A stretch of DNA of 64,000 bases from Rhizobium sp. Root274 (GTDB lineage: Bacteria; Pseudomonadota; Alphaproteobacteria; Rhizobiales; Rhizobiaceae). Under the pieces are notes generated by a model. The model had not been told where the DNA came from. It ran no database searches and worked only from the letters and a program-made list of their open reading frames with translations. Each line of letters begins with the position of its first letter. Within the stretch, counting starts at the first letter, position 1. This document shows, one piece after another, positions 48,059 to 57,873 of the stretch. Both the position numbers and the translations under genes were made by a program. Where the stretch lies: assembly GCF_001429245.1 (NCBI RefSeq), contig NZ_LMJE01000001.1, forward strand, positions 311,186 to 375,185, given 5' to 3'.

Positions 48059-48535
48059 TCAACCCGTCTTCATCAAACGCTGCTTCTGGCGGTTCCAGTC
48101 GCGTTCCTTCTCGGTCTCGCGCTTGTCATGCAGCTTCTTGCCCTTGGCGAGCGCCAGCTCCAGCTTCGCCCTGCCCTTCTCGTTGAAATAGATCTTGAGC
48201 GGCACCAGCGTCATGCCCTCGCGATTGATCGAGGAGCGCAGGCGGTTGATCTCGCGCTTGGACAACAAGAGCTTGCGACGGCGGCGCGGCTCGTGATTGA
48301 AGCGGTTCGCCTGCAGATATTCCGGCAGATGCGAATTGATCAGCCAGATCTCCTCGCCCTCATCCGAGGCATAGGATTCGGCGATATTGGCCTTGCCCTC
48401 GCGCAGCGACTTGACCTCCGTGCCGGTCAAAACCAGTCCCGCCTCATAGGTATCAACAATCTCGTAATTGAAGCGCGCCTTGCGGTTTTCCGCGACGATC
48501 TTGTTGACGGTGCGCTGCGAGCCTTTGGGGGCCAT
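48059..48535 (-). CDS. smpB: SsrA-binding protein SmpB
   Basis: A 158-residue partner of tmRNA in ribosome rescue. Conserved segments include [38 protein letters not shown] and the basic tail ending [21 protein letters not shown]. tmRNA itself is not visible in the window. In relatives smpB follows dapA closely; here two other genes separate them. Confidence 0.96.
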   Translation of the reverse strand: MAPKGSQRTVNKIVAENRKARFNYEIVDTYEAGLVLTGTEVKSLREGKANIAESYASDEGEEIWLINSHLPEYLQANRFNHEPRRRRKLLLSKREINRLRSSINREGMTLVPLKIYFNEKGRAKLELALAKGKKLHDKRETEKERDWNRQKQRLMKTG

Positions 48536-48823
48536 GGTTTAATCTTCCGTTTCGCCCGGGATTTTGTCGTGGTCTTCGCCATACGCGGGCGGGGCGTGGC
48601 GGATATGGCAGGTATGTAATGGAGGATGGGGGGGAAATAAAGGTGGGGTGTGGGTGAGGGCGTTGGTAAAGATTTCAGCAAATGCATGCAAACATCGCCG
48701 GCACCATGCTTGCTAAACCAAAGGCTGCGCGTGTTGATCGCCTTGCCCTCTTTCAACTGCCCTGTGTATGCGATCTGTGGGGCGATCTTTGCAAATCACG
48801 TTACACGACGGCAATGTTGTAGA

Positions 48824-49321
48824 TCAGCCCACCTTATCGCACTTGGCAACAGCCACGTAAGGGGTGTCCGTATTTTCATCTAATCCATCCATATAGCCAC
48901 CTCGAAACATAGTTTGCATTTTGAGGTTCTTGAAGTTGAAAAAGAACGTAGAACCAAACCAATTGCAGCTAGCCCCGCTGCTTTCGCGAACTGGTATATT
49001 CTCGGCATCAGCATTATCGCTGAAGAAGTAAAGGCAGTTATAAGCTTTACTGGTGTCGCCGAAATCTTTGACCGAGATGGTGTAGGTGGTCTCTTTTCCA
49101 AAGATCTCTGGGTACTGAAGCTTTGTCTTTTTCACGGTGACGATCTGGGCTTCATCCTCGACGGTGAAACGAGCGCTATTCCACTCCTTGGTGGTTGAAT
49201 TGCGACTTATCCCAGCCATGGCTGTCACCTTGCAATAGTAGGAACCAGACCAGTCGGGTTGCTCTTTGGCATGAGCCGAAACGGTTGATGCCAAAAGCAC
49301 TGGCACAACGAAACGTAACAT
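48824..49321 (-). CDS. secreted protein of unknown family
   Basis: 165 residues with a clear signal peptide (MLRFVVPVLLASTVSAHAKE, cut near residue 19). The mature part carries four cysteines, for example SYYCKVTAM, AYNCLYFF, GASCNWFG and AKCDKVG, which could form disulfides in the periplasm. It is beta-rich in appearance. No family is recognised. It is divergent from the NDT/TIR-like gene, and both lie in a lower-GC insert between smpB and dapA. The start at 49321 is set by the signal peptide. Confidence 0.65.
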   Translation of the reverse strand: MLRFVVPVLLASTVSAHAKEQPDWSGSYYCKVTAMAGISRNSTTKEWNSARFTVEDEAQIVTVKKTKLQYPEIFGKETTYTISVKDFGDTSKAYNCLYFFSDNADAENIPVRESSGASCNWFGSTFFFNFKNLKMQTMFRGGYMDGLDENTDTPYVAVAKCDKVG

Positions 49322-49406
49322 CGGGACCCCATCTGAATCATATCGTTTGAAACCTATGGTATTCGCGGTAAAATTGAAACCGGACACGCCGATACAGGAC
49401 CACAGA

Positions 49407-50258
49407 ATGAACAAGCAAAAGCCAGCACCGGACGAAGACAACGCGACGAAAACATGCTTTGTGATGATGCCGATATCCGACGTTGATGGATATCCGGTGG
49501 GCCATTTCGGTGAAGTCTACCAGCAGCTGATCGAGCCTGCTGTCACAGCGGCTGGCTATGAATGCACACTGGCCACATCCACCAGCGCGGCTCATATGAT
49601 CCAGTTGGACGTGGTAACAAAGGTGGCTACAGCAGATCTTTGCATCTGCGATCTATCGACAAACAATCCGAATGTGATGTTCGAATATGGCATCCGACAG
49701 GCATTCGATAAGCCCACAGTTTTGATCAAGGATGACAAGACCCGGCGCATCTTCGACCTCTCGGGCTTTCGCGACATTGAGTACGATCACACGCTGAGGA
49801 TCGCTAACACGCTGAGCGCTCGGGCACAGATCACTAAAGCGATCGAGGATACAGTCAACGGCTCAGGTGACGAAGAGCAGGTGTTCTCGCTGGTTAAGTT
49901 GATGAAACTGACCAAAGCGGCTCATTTACCAAGCGGGGAGCTAAGCAAGGACGACGCTCGGTTTGCGCTTCTAGAACGCAAACTCGATCGATTGTTTTCG
50001 CTTCAAAATTCAGCGCGGGGAAACCTGAGCGGACTGGAGGCGATTGCCGCATCATCGTCGATGAACCACACATATTCAAACGACCGGTACATAATTCTTT
50101 CCGAGAAGGGAGCGATAAGGATCCTAGACCCTCTCACGGGAGAAGTCGCTGTTTATTCTAGCATGACAGGATTGAAACAAAGCGAGTTCTTTAAGTCTCT
50201 GACAGATGCTCAGAAGCACGAGGTCTGGGCTGCCGCGAAGAAGGCAATTCTTCCCTGA
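49407..50258 (+). CDS. nucleoside deoxyribosyltransferase/TIR-like fold protein
   Basis: 283 residues. The N-terminal ~140 have the pattern CFVMMPIS ... GHFGEVYQQLIEPAVTAAGYE ... ADLCICDLSTNNPNVMFEYGIRQAF, the flavodoxin-like fold shared by nucleoside deoxyribosyltransferases and TIR-like nucleotide-binding proteins. Asp and Glu at the CDLSTNNPNVMFEYG loop are the likely active-site acids. The C-terminus (about 190-283) includes helix and a beta-rich part (YIILSEKGAIRILDPLTGEVAVY) and is not recognised. Such proteins occur in signalling and defence genes, but nothing here proves a role. It is probably acquired, given the composition. Confidence 0.75.
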   Translation: MNKQKPAPDEDNATKTCFVMMPISDVDGYPVGHFGEVYQQLIEPAVTAAGYECTLATSTSAAHMIQLDVVTKVATADLCICDLSTNNPNVMFEYGIRQAFDKPTVLIKDDKTRRIFDLSGFRDIEYDHTLRIANTLSARAQITKAIEDTVNGSGDEEQVFSLVKLMKLTKAAHLPSGELSKDDARFALLERKLDRLFSLQNSARGNLSGLEAIAASSSMNHTYSNDRYIILSEKGAIRILDPLTGEVAVYSSMTGLKQSEFFKSLTDAQKHEVWAAAKKAILP

Positions 50259-50370
50259 CTCCCCGGAGGCGCATCAAGGGCACTCACAGTGCGCTCCCCG
50301 GTTTTTAGGGATTCACAGAGCGCTTGATCGCTTTTTGAACAATCAGAGTTGCTGCGCCCACACCAAACGC

Positions 50371-50394
50371 AAAAAAGCCGGCGTCTCCGCCGGC
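50371..50394 (-). terminator. rho-independent terminator after dapA
   Basis: On the minus strand GCCGGCG and CGCCGGC pair around a four-base loop, followed by six T. It lies 15 nt after the dapA stop. Confidence 0.85.
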
Positions 50395-50408
50395 CTCATG
50401 TCATCCCC

Positions 50409-51293
50409 TCAATTCACCAGTCCCGCATGCTTCAGCGCCGCGTCGATCGCGGCTTCCGTTGAAGCCTCCAGCGTGCCCAACAACGGCAGGCGGACGGTGC
50501 GGTTCATGCCGCGGGTGCGGTTCAGCGCATATTTCGCGCCGCAGAGGCCGGGCTCCATGAAGATTGCCTTGTGCAGCGGCATCAGGCGGTCCTGGTAGGC
50601 GAGCGCCTTGGCATAGTCACCGGCCAAGGTCGCGGACTGGAATTCCGCACAGAGGCGCGGGGCGACATTGGCGGTGACGGAGATGCAGCCGACGCCACCA
50701 TGGGCGTTGAAGCCGAGGGCCGTTGCATCCTCGCCCGAGAGCTGGACGAAATCCGGACCGCAGGTGATGCGCTGTTCGGAGACGCGCTCGATCTTGCCGG
50801 TCGCATCCTTGACGCCGACGATGTTCCGGTAAGCCTTGGCGAGCGCCCCCATCGTCTCCGGAGACATGTCGATCACCGAGCGGCCGGGGATGTTGTAGAT
50901 GATGATCGGCAGCGAGGTGGCCTTGGCGATTGCCTCGTAATGGGCGATCAGGCCCTTCTGGGTCGGCTTGTTGTAATAGGGCGTGACGACGAGCAGCGCA
51001 TCGGCGCCGACGGCCTCTGCATGCTGGGCGAGCTCGATCGCTTCCAGTGTGTTGTTGGAGCCGGCGCCGGCAATGACGGGCACGCGCTTGTTCGCGACTT
51101 CGACGCAGAGTTCGACCACGCGCTTGTGTTCGGCGTGGGACAGCGTCGGCGATTCGCCCGTGGTGCCGACGGGCACAAGCCCGGTCGACCCTTCCGCGAT
51201 CTGCCATTCGACATGGGCGGCAAAACTTGCTTCGTCAACGGCGCCTTCATTGGTGAACGGCGTGACGAGTGCGGGAATGGATCCCTGGAACAT
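50409..51293 (-). CDS. dapA: 4-hydroxy-tetrahydrodipicolinate synthase
   Basis: A 294-residue TIM-barrel enzyme joining pyruvate and aspartate semialdehyde in lysine and peptidoglycan precursor synthesis. The pyruvate-binding Schiff-base Lys162 is in GVKDATG, and the GTTGESPTL and TPYYNKPTQ motifs are present. The start at 51293 (MFQGSIP) is the family start; the upstream frame is not supported. The terminator after it separates it from the insert. Confidence 0.97.
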   Translation of the reverse strand: MFQGSIPALVTPFTNEGAVDEASFAAHVEWQIAEGSTGLVPVGTTGESPTLSHAEHKRVVELCVEVANKRVPVIAGAGSNNTLEAIELAQHAEAVGADALLVVTPYYNKPTQKGLIAHYEAIAKATSLPIIIYNIPGRSVIDMSPETMGALAKAYRNIVGVKDATGKIERVSEQRITCGPDFVQLSGEDATALGFNAHGGVGCISVTANVAPRLCAEFQSATLAGDYAKALAYQDRLMPLHKAIFMEPGLCGAKYALNRTRGMNRTVRLPLLGTLEASTEAAIDAALKHAGLVN

Positions 51294-51538
51294 GCAGTCA
51301 AACTCCTCATGGCCGAGATCCACGCTTCGGCCGCATTCGCAGATTAAATCGGGGGCACATTACTGCGCAGCCTCAAGCCCCACAAGCGCATAAGCGATGG
51401 TTTTATGACGCTTTTCAGGCCTCTGTTCGGGGCCGACTTGAAGGCCCCGCTCAGGCAAATGTGATCGGACCGTCAAGGTTTCGTTAACCAAGGTGCCGGC
51501 TTATAGTGAAGGATATCATCCTGGGTTCTGGTGTTTGG

Positions 51539-53608
51539 ATGCAAAAGTCGCGTCTCCTCGGTTCCGTCTTCGGTCTGTGTCTGGCGGCTCTCCTGCCAGC
51601 AGGGGACATGTTTGCGTCCGACGTGCCGGTGCCGGCGGTCAAGCCGCTCGGCTTTGCGCCGACCAAAGCCACGCCCCCTTCCTTTGAAACGACCGGCGCC
51701 ATTCCGCGCGGCAGCAACCCGGCGGCTGCCGTCAATCCGCAGCTGAAGGCCGGGCTCGACGCGCTGTCGAACAAGGACGGAGCCGACGCCATCGCGATCC
51801 GCAACCGGATGGCCGATGGGCTCGACCGGCACATGCTGACCTGGTCGATCGCCATGTCGGGCCTGCCCGACGTACCGGCTGCCGAAATCGCAGCCGCGCA
51901 GCGACAGCTCACCGGCTGGCCGGGGCTCAAGTCCTTCCGCGCCAATTCGGAAAAGGCGCTTTACCGCGAAAATCCGCCCGCGCGGGATGTGCTCGCTGCC
52001 TTTGGCGACACCGCACCAGAGACGACGGAAGGCGCGATGCTGCTGGCACGGGCGGAACTGGCCGAGGGTCAGCGGGCGAAGTCGGCCAACCGGATCAAAA
52101 AACTCTGGCGCTCGGAGACGCTGGACACCGCGACCGAAGACAAGATCCTCGCGGAATTCGGCCCCTTGCTGCGGGCAGAAGACCACCGGGCGCGCATGGA
52201 CATGCTGCTTTACCGCGATCGGTCGGCCCAGGCGAAGCGCTTCTCGACGCTGGGCGAAGCGCAATCGCTCTACAAAGCCTGGGCGGCGCTGATCGCGCGC
52301 TCAGGCAATCTCGATTCGGCCCTGGCGGCGGTCGACGCCAAATGGCGCAAGGACCCGGCTTATCTGTTCATCCAGATCGAAAAGCTGCGCCGCGCCCAGG
52401 ATTATGAGGCGGCTGCCGCCCTGCTCATCAAGATGCCGAAGGAGCGCGAGCTTTTGGTCAGCGCGCATGACTGGTGGAACGAGCAGCGCATTATTGCGCG
52501 GGGGCTGGCCGATCTCGGCGATTATAAAGCCGCCTACCGGATCGTCGCCCAGCATGTAGCATCGGATGCGACCGATGTGGCCGATGCGGAATTCCATGCC
52601 GGCTGGTATGCGCTTCGCGGGTTGAACGACGCGAAGGCGGCAAACCGTCATTTTGCCCGGATTCTCGACGTGTCGAACCGGCCGCTGTCTGCGAGCCGCG
52701 CGTATTACTGGCTCGGCCGGGCGGCGGAAGCGCAGAAGGACGGCAAGGCGTCGGAGTATTTTGCCAAGGCCGCAAGGCATTCCAGCACGTTTTACGGTCA
52801 GCTGGCGGCGGCTCGCATCGACAAGCCGGGCATCCAGATCCCCTACCCGCGTCCTTCCGAGGCCGAGCGGGCGGATTTTCTCGGCCGTGAATCGGTGCAG
52901 GCGATCGCCCGCTACGAAGCGGCCGGCCATGGCTGGCGGGCGCAGAGCCTTTACCGGGCGCTGGCCGACCAGATCGACAGCCCCGGCGAGCTCGCGCTTC
53001 TCTGCGCCCGGGCGGAAAAGTCCGATGGCGGGCATCAACTGTCGCTGCAGATCGGCAAGGCGGCCTATGCCCGCGGTGTCGATGTGCCGGCGCTGGCCTT
53101 CCCCGTCGGCGTGATCCCCGACAGCGCCAATATTTCCGGCTCCGGCAAGCCGCTGGCTTACGCGATCGCCCGGCAGGAAAGCGCGTTCAATCCGGCCGCC
53201 GTCTCGCCCGCCAATGCCCGCGGCCTGCTGCAGCTTTTGCCGTCTACCGCCAAGGGCGTGGCCCAGCGGCACGGCATCGCCTATCAGCCGGACAAACTCA
53301 CCCGCGATCCCGGTTTCAACGCCACACTCGGCGCGCATTATCTCGGCGAGCAGATCGACGCCTTCGGCGGCTCCTATATCTTGACCTTCATTGCCTATAA
53401 TGCCGGCCCGCGCAAAGTGCCGGAATGGATCGCGCGCTATGGCGATCCGCGCGGCAAATCCATCGACGAGGTGGTCGACTGGATCGAGCGCATCCCCTTC
53501 CCCGAGACGCGCAATTATGTGCAGCGGGTGATGGAGAATTACCAGGTCTACAAGAGCCGGCTGGGGCAAGAGACCGACGTCGTGCACGACTTGCGCTTCG
53601 GGCGGTAA
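51539..53608 (+). CDS. soluble lytic murein transglycosylase
   Basis: 689 residues with a signal peptide (about 1-28), a long helical superhelix domain (about 80-510), then the SLT catalytic domain (about 535-680). The catalytic Glu547 is in ARQESAFNP, followed by SPANARGLLQLLPSTA and the NAGPRKVPEW loop. It cuts peptidoglycan with anhydromuramic ends in the periplasm. ATG at 51539 is taken because the signal peptide begins there; the upstream GTG at 51506 adds a tail. Confidence 0.92.
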   Translation: MQKSRLLGSVFGLCLAALLPAGDMFASDVPVPAVKPLGFAPTKATPPSFETTGAIPRGSNPAAAVNPQLKAGLDALSNKDGADAIAIRNRMADGLDRHMLTWSIAMSGLPDVPAAEIAAAQRQLTGWPGLKSFRANSEKALYRENPPARDVLAAFGDTAPETTEGAMLLARAELAEGQRAKSANRIKKLWRSETLDTATEDKILAEFGPLLRAEDHRARMDMLLYRDRSAQAKRFSTLGEAQSLYKAWAALIARSGNLDSALAAVDAKWRKDPAYLFIQIEKLRRAQDYEAAAALLIKMPKERELLVSAHDWWNEQRIIARGLADLGDYKAAYRIVAQHVASDATDVADAEFHAGWYALRGLNDAKAANRHFARILDVSNRPLSASRAYYWLGRAAEAQKDGKASEYFAKAARHSSTFYGQLAAARIDKPGIQIPYPRPSEAERADFLGRESVQAIARYEAAGHGWRAQSLYRALADQIDSPGELALLCARAEKSDGGHQLSLQIGKAAYARGVDVPALAFPVGVIPDSANISGSGKPLAYAIARQESAFNPAAVSPANARGLLQLLPSTAKGVAQRHGIAYQPDKLTRDPGFNATLGAHYLGEQIDAFGGSYILTFIAYNAGPRKVPEWIARYGDPRGKSIDEVVDWIERIPFPETRNYVQRVMENYQVYKSRLGQETDVVHDLRFGR

Positions 53609-53708
53609 GGGCCAGCGGGCCCGCGGATTTTTCATTGGGTTTCAGGGGTGACGCTGCGCGCGAGCTTGGTTAGGCTCGCGGCAGACGCTAAGTCCCGGAG
53701 ATCCGCGC

Positions 53709-54566
53709 ATGACCTGTTACCGCGACCACTTCATCCAGGTTCCGGATGGCTTGTCTCTTCATGTGCGCGAATACGGCGGCGAGAACCCGGGCATCCCCGT
53801 CGTCTGCCTGCCCGGCCTAACCCGCAATCTGCTCGACTTCGAGGATCTGGCGCTGATCCTTTCGAAGCCGCTATGGAACCGGCGGGTCATCTCGATCTCC
53901 TCGCGTGGCCGCGGACTTTCTGGCCGCGATCCCGATCCCTCCCGGTATACGATCCCGGTCGAGGCGATGGATGTGATCGCCGTGCTGGATCACATGAACA
54001 TTGAACGCGCCGCCTTTATCGGCACCTCGCGCGGTGGGCTCATCCTCCATGTGCTAGCGATGACGCATCTGACGCGGATCGAACGCGCGGTGCTGAACGA
54101 CATTGGCCCGGTGCTGGAACTGGAGGGACTGAGACAGATCCAGGCCTATCTCGGCGGCCGGGCCACCCCCACCGATTTCGATGATGCTGCTCGTATCCTT
54201 CAGCGGGTGCATGGGCATGAATTCACCGATCTCACAGATGAGGATTGGCGCTGCATGGCGCGAGCGCTCTACCGCAAGACGGACGGCAAAATCGTCGCCG
54301 ACTACGATCCGGAGATCGCGCGGCAGTTCCGCACGGCCGATCTCAGCCAACCCCTACCCGCGCTCTGGCCACAGTTCGACCTCTTGGCGGAAAAACCGCT
54401 GTTGGTGGTGCGGGGCGAGCATTCGCGGCTGTTGTCCCGGGAAACGGTGAAGGAAATGGCCGCGCACAAGCCGGATCTCGCGATTGTCGAGGCGCAGGGT
54501 CAGGGCCATGCGCCGCTGCTGCATCTCGGTCCACTGCCGGAGCAGATCGGCAGCTTTCTCGGCTGA
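53709..54566 (+). CDS. alpha/beta hydrolase
   Basis: 285 residues with an alpha/beta-hydrolase fold. The oxyanion region is VCLPGLTRNLLDFE, the nucleophile elbow GTSRGG has Ser107, and His267 is in GQGHAPLL. The substrate is unknown. It is transcribed alone after the transglycosylase and ends at a terminator shared with the porin on the other strand. Confidence 0.85.
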   Translation: MTCYRDHFIQVPDGLSLHVREYGGENPGIPVVCLPGLTRNLLDFEDLALILSKPLWNRRVISISSRGRGLSGRDPDPSRYTIPVEAMDVIAVLDHMNIERAAFIGTSRGGLILHVLAMTHLTRIERAVLNDIGPVLELEGLRQIQAYLGGRATPTDFDDAARILQRVHGHEFTDLTDEDWRCMARALYRKTDGKIVADYDPEIARQFRTADLSQPLPALWPQFDLLAEKPLLVVRGEHSRLLSRETVKEMAAHKPDLAIVEAQGQGHAPLLHLGPLPEQIGSFLG

Positions 54567-54633
54567 TCTTCGTCCGCGAAGTGTTCGCTGGCGCGACTAA
54601 TGTTATCGCGCCGCGCAGCATTCGCCAAAACAG

Positions 54634-54663
54634 AAAAAGCCCGGCGTGAAGCCGGGCTTTCCC
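54634..54663. terminator. bidirectional terminator between hydrolase and porin
   Basis: AAAGCCCGGC (54636-54645) pairs with GCCGGGCTTT (54651-54660), with A- and T-rich flanks on both sides, so it can serve both converging genes. Confidence 0.8.
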
Positions 54664-54684
54664 TTATTCGATCTGGAGATCGAA

Positions 54685-55651
54685 TTAGAATGCGCGCTGC
54701 AGGCGGAAATAGCCCGAAACGTCTTCCGAAACGTCGTCGTACTGAACCGAAACGCGGGCCAGCAGGTTTTCGACCGGCTTGTAGTCGACGGTGATGCCGT
54801 ACTTCCACATGTCCGGCGAGCCAGCGCCGTCGAAGTTGGTGTCAGACCAGTACTGAACGCCAGGGGTGACGGTCAGCTTGTCGGAAGCCTTGAGGGCGTA
54901 CGAAGCTGCAACGCTCCACTCAGCAGCGTCGAAGTAGACGCTTTCACCCGAAGCATATACGCCAGCCAGGTAGAAGGTGCCCGGACCTACGTCTGCCGAA
55001 CCGATAGCGCGAACTGCGCCTTCTTCAGCGTTGAAGTCATAACCGCCAACAACGTTCACCGAAACCATACCGAAGGTGCCGCCGATGGTACCCGAAACGC
55101 CGAGGTTGTGATCGAAGGCAGAGTCGTCGTTCACTTCGTCGATCGAGATACCAGCCGTGAAGGCGTCAGAGGTGTAGGTGTAAGAAGCCGAAACAAACTC
55201 GGTTACGTTGCCGAGACCATCGGTCTCGCCAGCGATACCGGTATCCCACCAGTTGTAGTACCAACCAGCCTTGAAGCCACCGAGCGAGAGGAATGCTTCG
55301 TCAGCGTAGAAGCCCTGAGCGTCGCCGTCGATGGAGATGTCGCTTTCGAGGCCGATGAAGCTCTGCAGAGTGCCGAGTTCAGTGTCGGACTTAGCCGAAA
55401 CCGACAGGTAAGCGGCAGCGCGTGCATCGTAGTCATCGCCAGAAAGCGAGTGAGCGCCATCACCGAAATCAACCTGGAAACGAACCCAACCAGCAATCTG
55501 GAGGCAGGTTTCGGTGCCGGGGATGTAGAAGTAGCCAGTGCCGAAAGCGTCGCAAACGCGAACGTATTCCATGGGCTCGGGCTCGGCAGCAACGATGGGA
55601 AACTACAGCGAGAGCTGCAGCGGAGCCGAGAAGAAGGCTCTTGATGTTCAT
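54685..55651 (-). pseudogene. RopA-type porin, frameshifted after the signal peptide (copy 1)
   Basis: An outer-membrane porin. The N-terminus MNIKSLLLGSAAALAVVS is a signal peptide, but after 18 codons the frame shifts. The normal continuation GAQAADA, present in copy 2, is missing 20 nt at the junction 55597/55598. The mature barrel starts in another frame (MEYVRVCDAFGTGYFYIPGT) and runs intact to the aromatic C-terminal end at 54685. As given, the barrel lacks its signal peptide, so it would not reach the outer membrane. The lesion may be real or an assembly error between two near-identical 5' ends. Confidence 0.8.
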
Positions 55652-55888
55652 TATTGACCTCCAGTCAATTATAGACCGGAAAGGCCGCGTCTGAAGTTAT
55701 TATCTTATATCCCACAGACACTTAGGGGATTACCGCGGCTGGCGTAGGGGCGGTTTCATGACAGGGGCGATGTCTAGCCATGCCTGACAGCATGATTTTG
55801 GGCGCACAAAACCACGCATCAACCGTGCCGGAAGATGCGCAAAAGCATACGATGGATAAGGAAGAAAGGGGCAGCCGCATTGCGGTGA

Positions 55889-55979
55889 TGGCGGAGAGGA
55901 TGGGATTCGAACCCACGATACGCTTTTGACGTATACTCCCTTAGCAGGGGAGCGCCTTCGACCACTCGGCCACCTCTCC
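55889..55979 (-). tRNA. tRNA-Ser (GCU anticodon)
   Basis: A cloverleaf is readable on the minus strand: 5' GGAGAGG pairs with CCTCTCC, the D-arm is GCCGAGTGGTCGAAGGC, and the anticodon arm CTCCC-CTGCTAA-GGGAG gives GCT. A long variable arm (TATACGTCAAAAGCGTATC) is typical of tRNA-Ser. The T-arm GTGGGTTCGAATCCCAT is normal. A CCA appears encoded at the 3' end. It reads AGC/AGU serine codons. Confidence 0.95.
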
Positions 55980-56577
55980 GGTGCCGCCTGATTATTTGCT
56001 TGAATCACTGAATGCAAGGCCTTTTCTCCACCTTGCACATATTAAGCGCAGCCGGCCTGCCGCTTTGTGCCGCCTGGCGCAAACAGCTGCGGGAGCGTGC
56101 GAGATTCGAATCGAAGCGGCGATTCTTCTCTGATTCCACCCGTCCCACCGCCTAGAGCCCAAAAATCTGCGCGTCGCCTGCCACATTCTCCTGTGACGGC
56201 TCCGCAGAAAGTGGGGACTGTATCGCGCCCCTCCGCGTCAAAAGCCCCTCAAACCTGTGCCAAAACGGGATTGGCTGAAATGGATGGCAGCCGTCCGTCG
56301 GCGGAAGTGCCCGTCTAACCAGCGGTTTCTAAAGGGCTTTCTTAACAGAAGGTAAAGAATGGGGCAGTCCAGGGGTGGTTTTGTGGCCTTTCAGCAACAG
56401 GCCGGGGGGAAGGGTGGCCGCATTCGCCCCATTCTCCTCTTTGGTGATTGCATGACGGGCCACGTTTTGTATTTTCAACCTCGGAAGCGAGGCGGTGGAT
56501 CGTCCGTCTTCTGAAACCGACGGGGATGGGGCAGGGAATGCTGTCCTTCAGCCAAATTACCCAGACCCATACGAAAC
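55980..56577. other. 598-nt gap between tRNA-Ser and copy 2 of the porin
   Basis: No supportable gene is seen on either strand. The region holds short ORFs without ribosome sites. The upstream porin promoter should lie near its right end. The stretch between the two porin starts is 943 nt in all and carries the tRNA gene. Confidence 0.5.
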
Positions 56578-56594
56578 TTGACTGGAGGTCAATA

Positions 56595-57576
56595 ATGAAC
56601 ATCAAGAGCCTTCTTCTCGGCTCCGCTGCAGCTCTCGCTGTAGTTTCCGGCGCTCAGGCTGCCGACGCCATCGTTCACTGGCTACTTCTACATCCCCGGC
56701 ACCGAAACCTGCCTCAAGCTGAGCGGCTATGTTCGTACCCAGCTCGACTTCCGCGGTGACGACTACGAAACCGACGGCGTCGAAAGCGGTTTCCGCAGCA
56801 ACTCGCGCGCTTACCTCGAGTTCACTGCCAAGAACGATTCCGAACTCGGCCAGATCGAAAGCTACATCGCTCTCGAAGCCGACTCGCGTGACGATCGCGG
56901 CTCTGACGACCAGGGTGGCGCTTTCCTCGATACGGCCCTCATTAAGGTCGGTGGCCTGACGGTCGGTTACTTCTATAACTACTGGGATACGGGCATCGCC
57001 GGCGAGACCGACGACCTCGGTTCGAACCTGAACGACGCGATCCAGTACACCTATACCACCGACGCGTTCAACGTTTCGGCCATGGTCGAAAACCTCGATA
57101 CCGCTGCTGGTTCTTACACCGATGACGACTCGGTCGGCATCTCGGGCCAGGTCGGCGCCACCTTCGGCGTAGCTTCGATCGAAGTGGTCGGCTCCTACGA
57201 CTTCGGCGCTGAAGAGTCCGCTTACCGCGCAATCGTCTCGGCCGAAATCGGTCCGGGCACGCTGCAGGTTGCCGGCATCTACTCGACCGGTCAGAGCGCC
57301 TATTGGAGCGCTTCGGAATGGGCTGTTGCCGCTTCGTACGCTGCCAAGATCACTGACAAGCTGTCTCTGACCCCCGGCTTCCAGTACTGGGGTACCCGCG
57401 GCGTTGACGCTTCCGGCGACTACACCGGCAGCGACGATGCTTGGAAGGCTGGTCTGACGGTCGACTACAAGATCGCAGAAGGCCTGACCACGAAGATCTC
57501 GGCTCAGTATGAAAGCGACGATCTGGACGGCAGCGAAGGCTTTGGCGGCTTCTTCCGTCTGCAGCGTTCGTTCTAA
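56595..57576 (+). pseudogene. RopA-type porin, frameshifted after the signal peptide (copy 2)
   Basis: A second porin on the opposite strand. Its signal peptide is complete through GAQAADAIV, but a 50-nt block present in copy 1 (coding AAEPEPMEYVRVCDAF) is missing at 56675/56676, so the frame shifts. The barrel continues in another frame (TGYFYIPGTETCLKLSGYVRTQLDFRG onward) to the aromatic end at 57576. That frame has a stop at 56641 and no good start before it. As given, the gene makes no full porin. The first 71 nt, from the ribosome site onward, are identical with copy 1. Confidence 0.8.
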
Positions 57577-57603
57577 TCCACAGCGGATTAGAAGAAATGC
57601 CAC

Positions 57604-57635
57604 GGGTCCGGCTTGCTTGCGAGCCGGACCCGCAT
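57604..57635 (+). terminator. hairpin after porin copy 2
   Basis: GGGTCCGGCT (57604-57613) and AGCCGGACCC (57622-57631) form a perfect ten-pair stem 27 nt after the stop. The T-run is weak. Confidence 0.6.
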
Positions 57636-57743
57636 GCCATTCCAGACCATGCTAAAAATCGTTTTACAACAATATGATGCTGAACTGGCTGAAACCGAGC
57701 CTAGAGAAAGAGAGGGGCGCTGAAGAAATAAAATCTTAGTCCG

Positions 57744-57812
57744 ATAACTGCTTATAACGAAAGTTTGCGCGGTTATGTCATATACTTTTTATATTTCATA
57801 ACCAATAACTGC
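57744..57812. repeat. repeat cluster upstream of the recombinase
   Basis: ATAACTGC occurs directly twice (57744-57751 and 57805-57812). Between them GGTTATG (57771-57777) and CATAACC (57797-57803) form an inverted repeat. The region is AT-rich and precedes the recombinase gene. It may be the recombinase's promoter or binding site. Confidence 0.4.
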
Positions 57813-57873
57813 GCCCGTGGGGACGGGCGGTGGGCTCGTTCGCGTGCCTGCCAAAGGGATTTTGGGGGAGTTT

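Noticed and set aside
48059..50408. tmRNA gene next to smpB
   Set aside because: No tRNA-like ends or tag-peptide reading frame were found around smpB.
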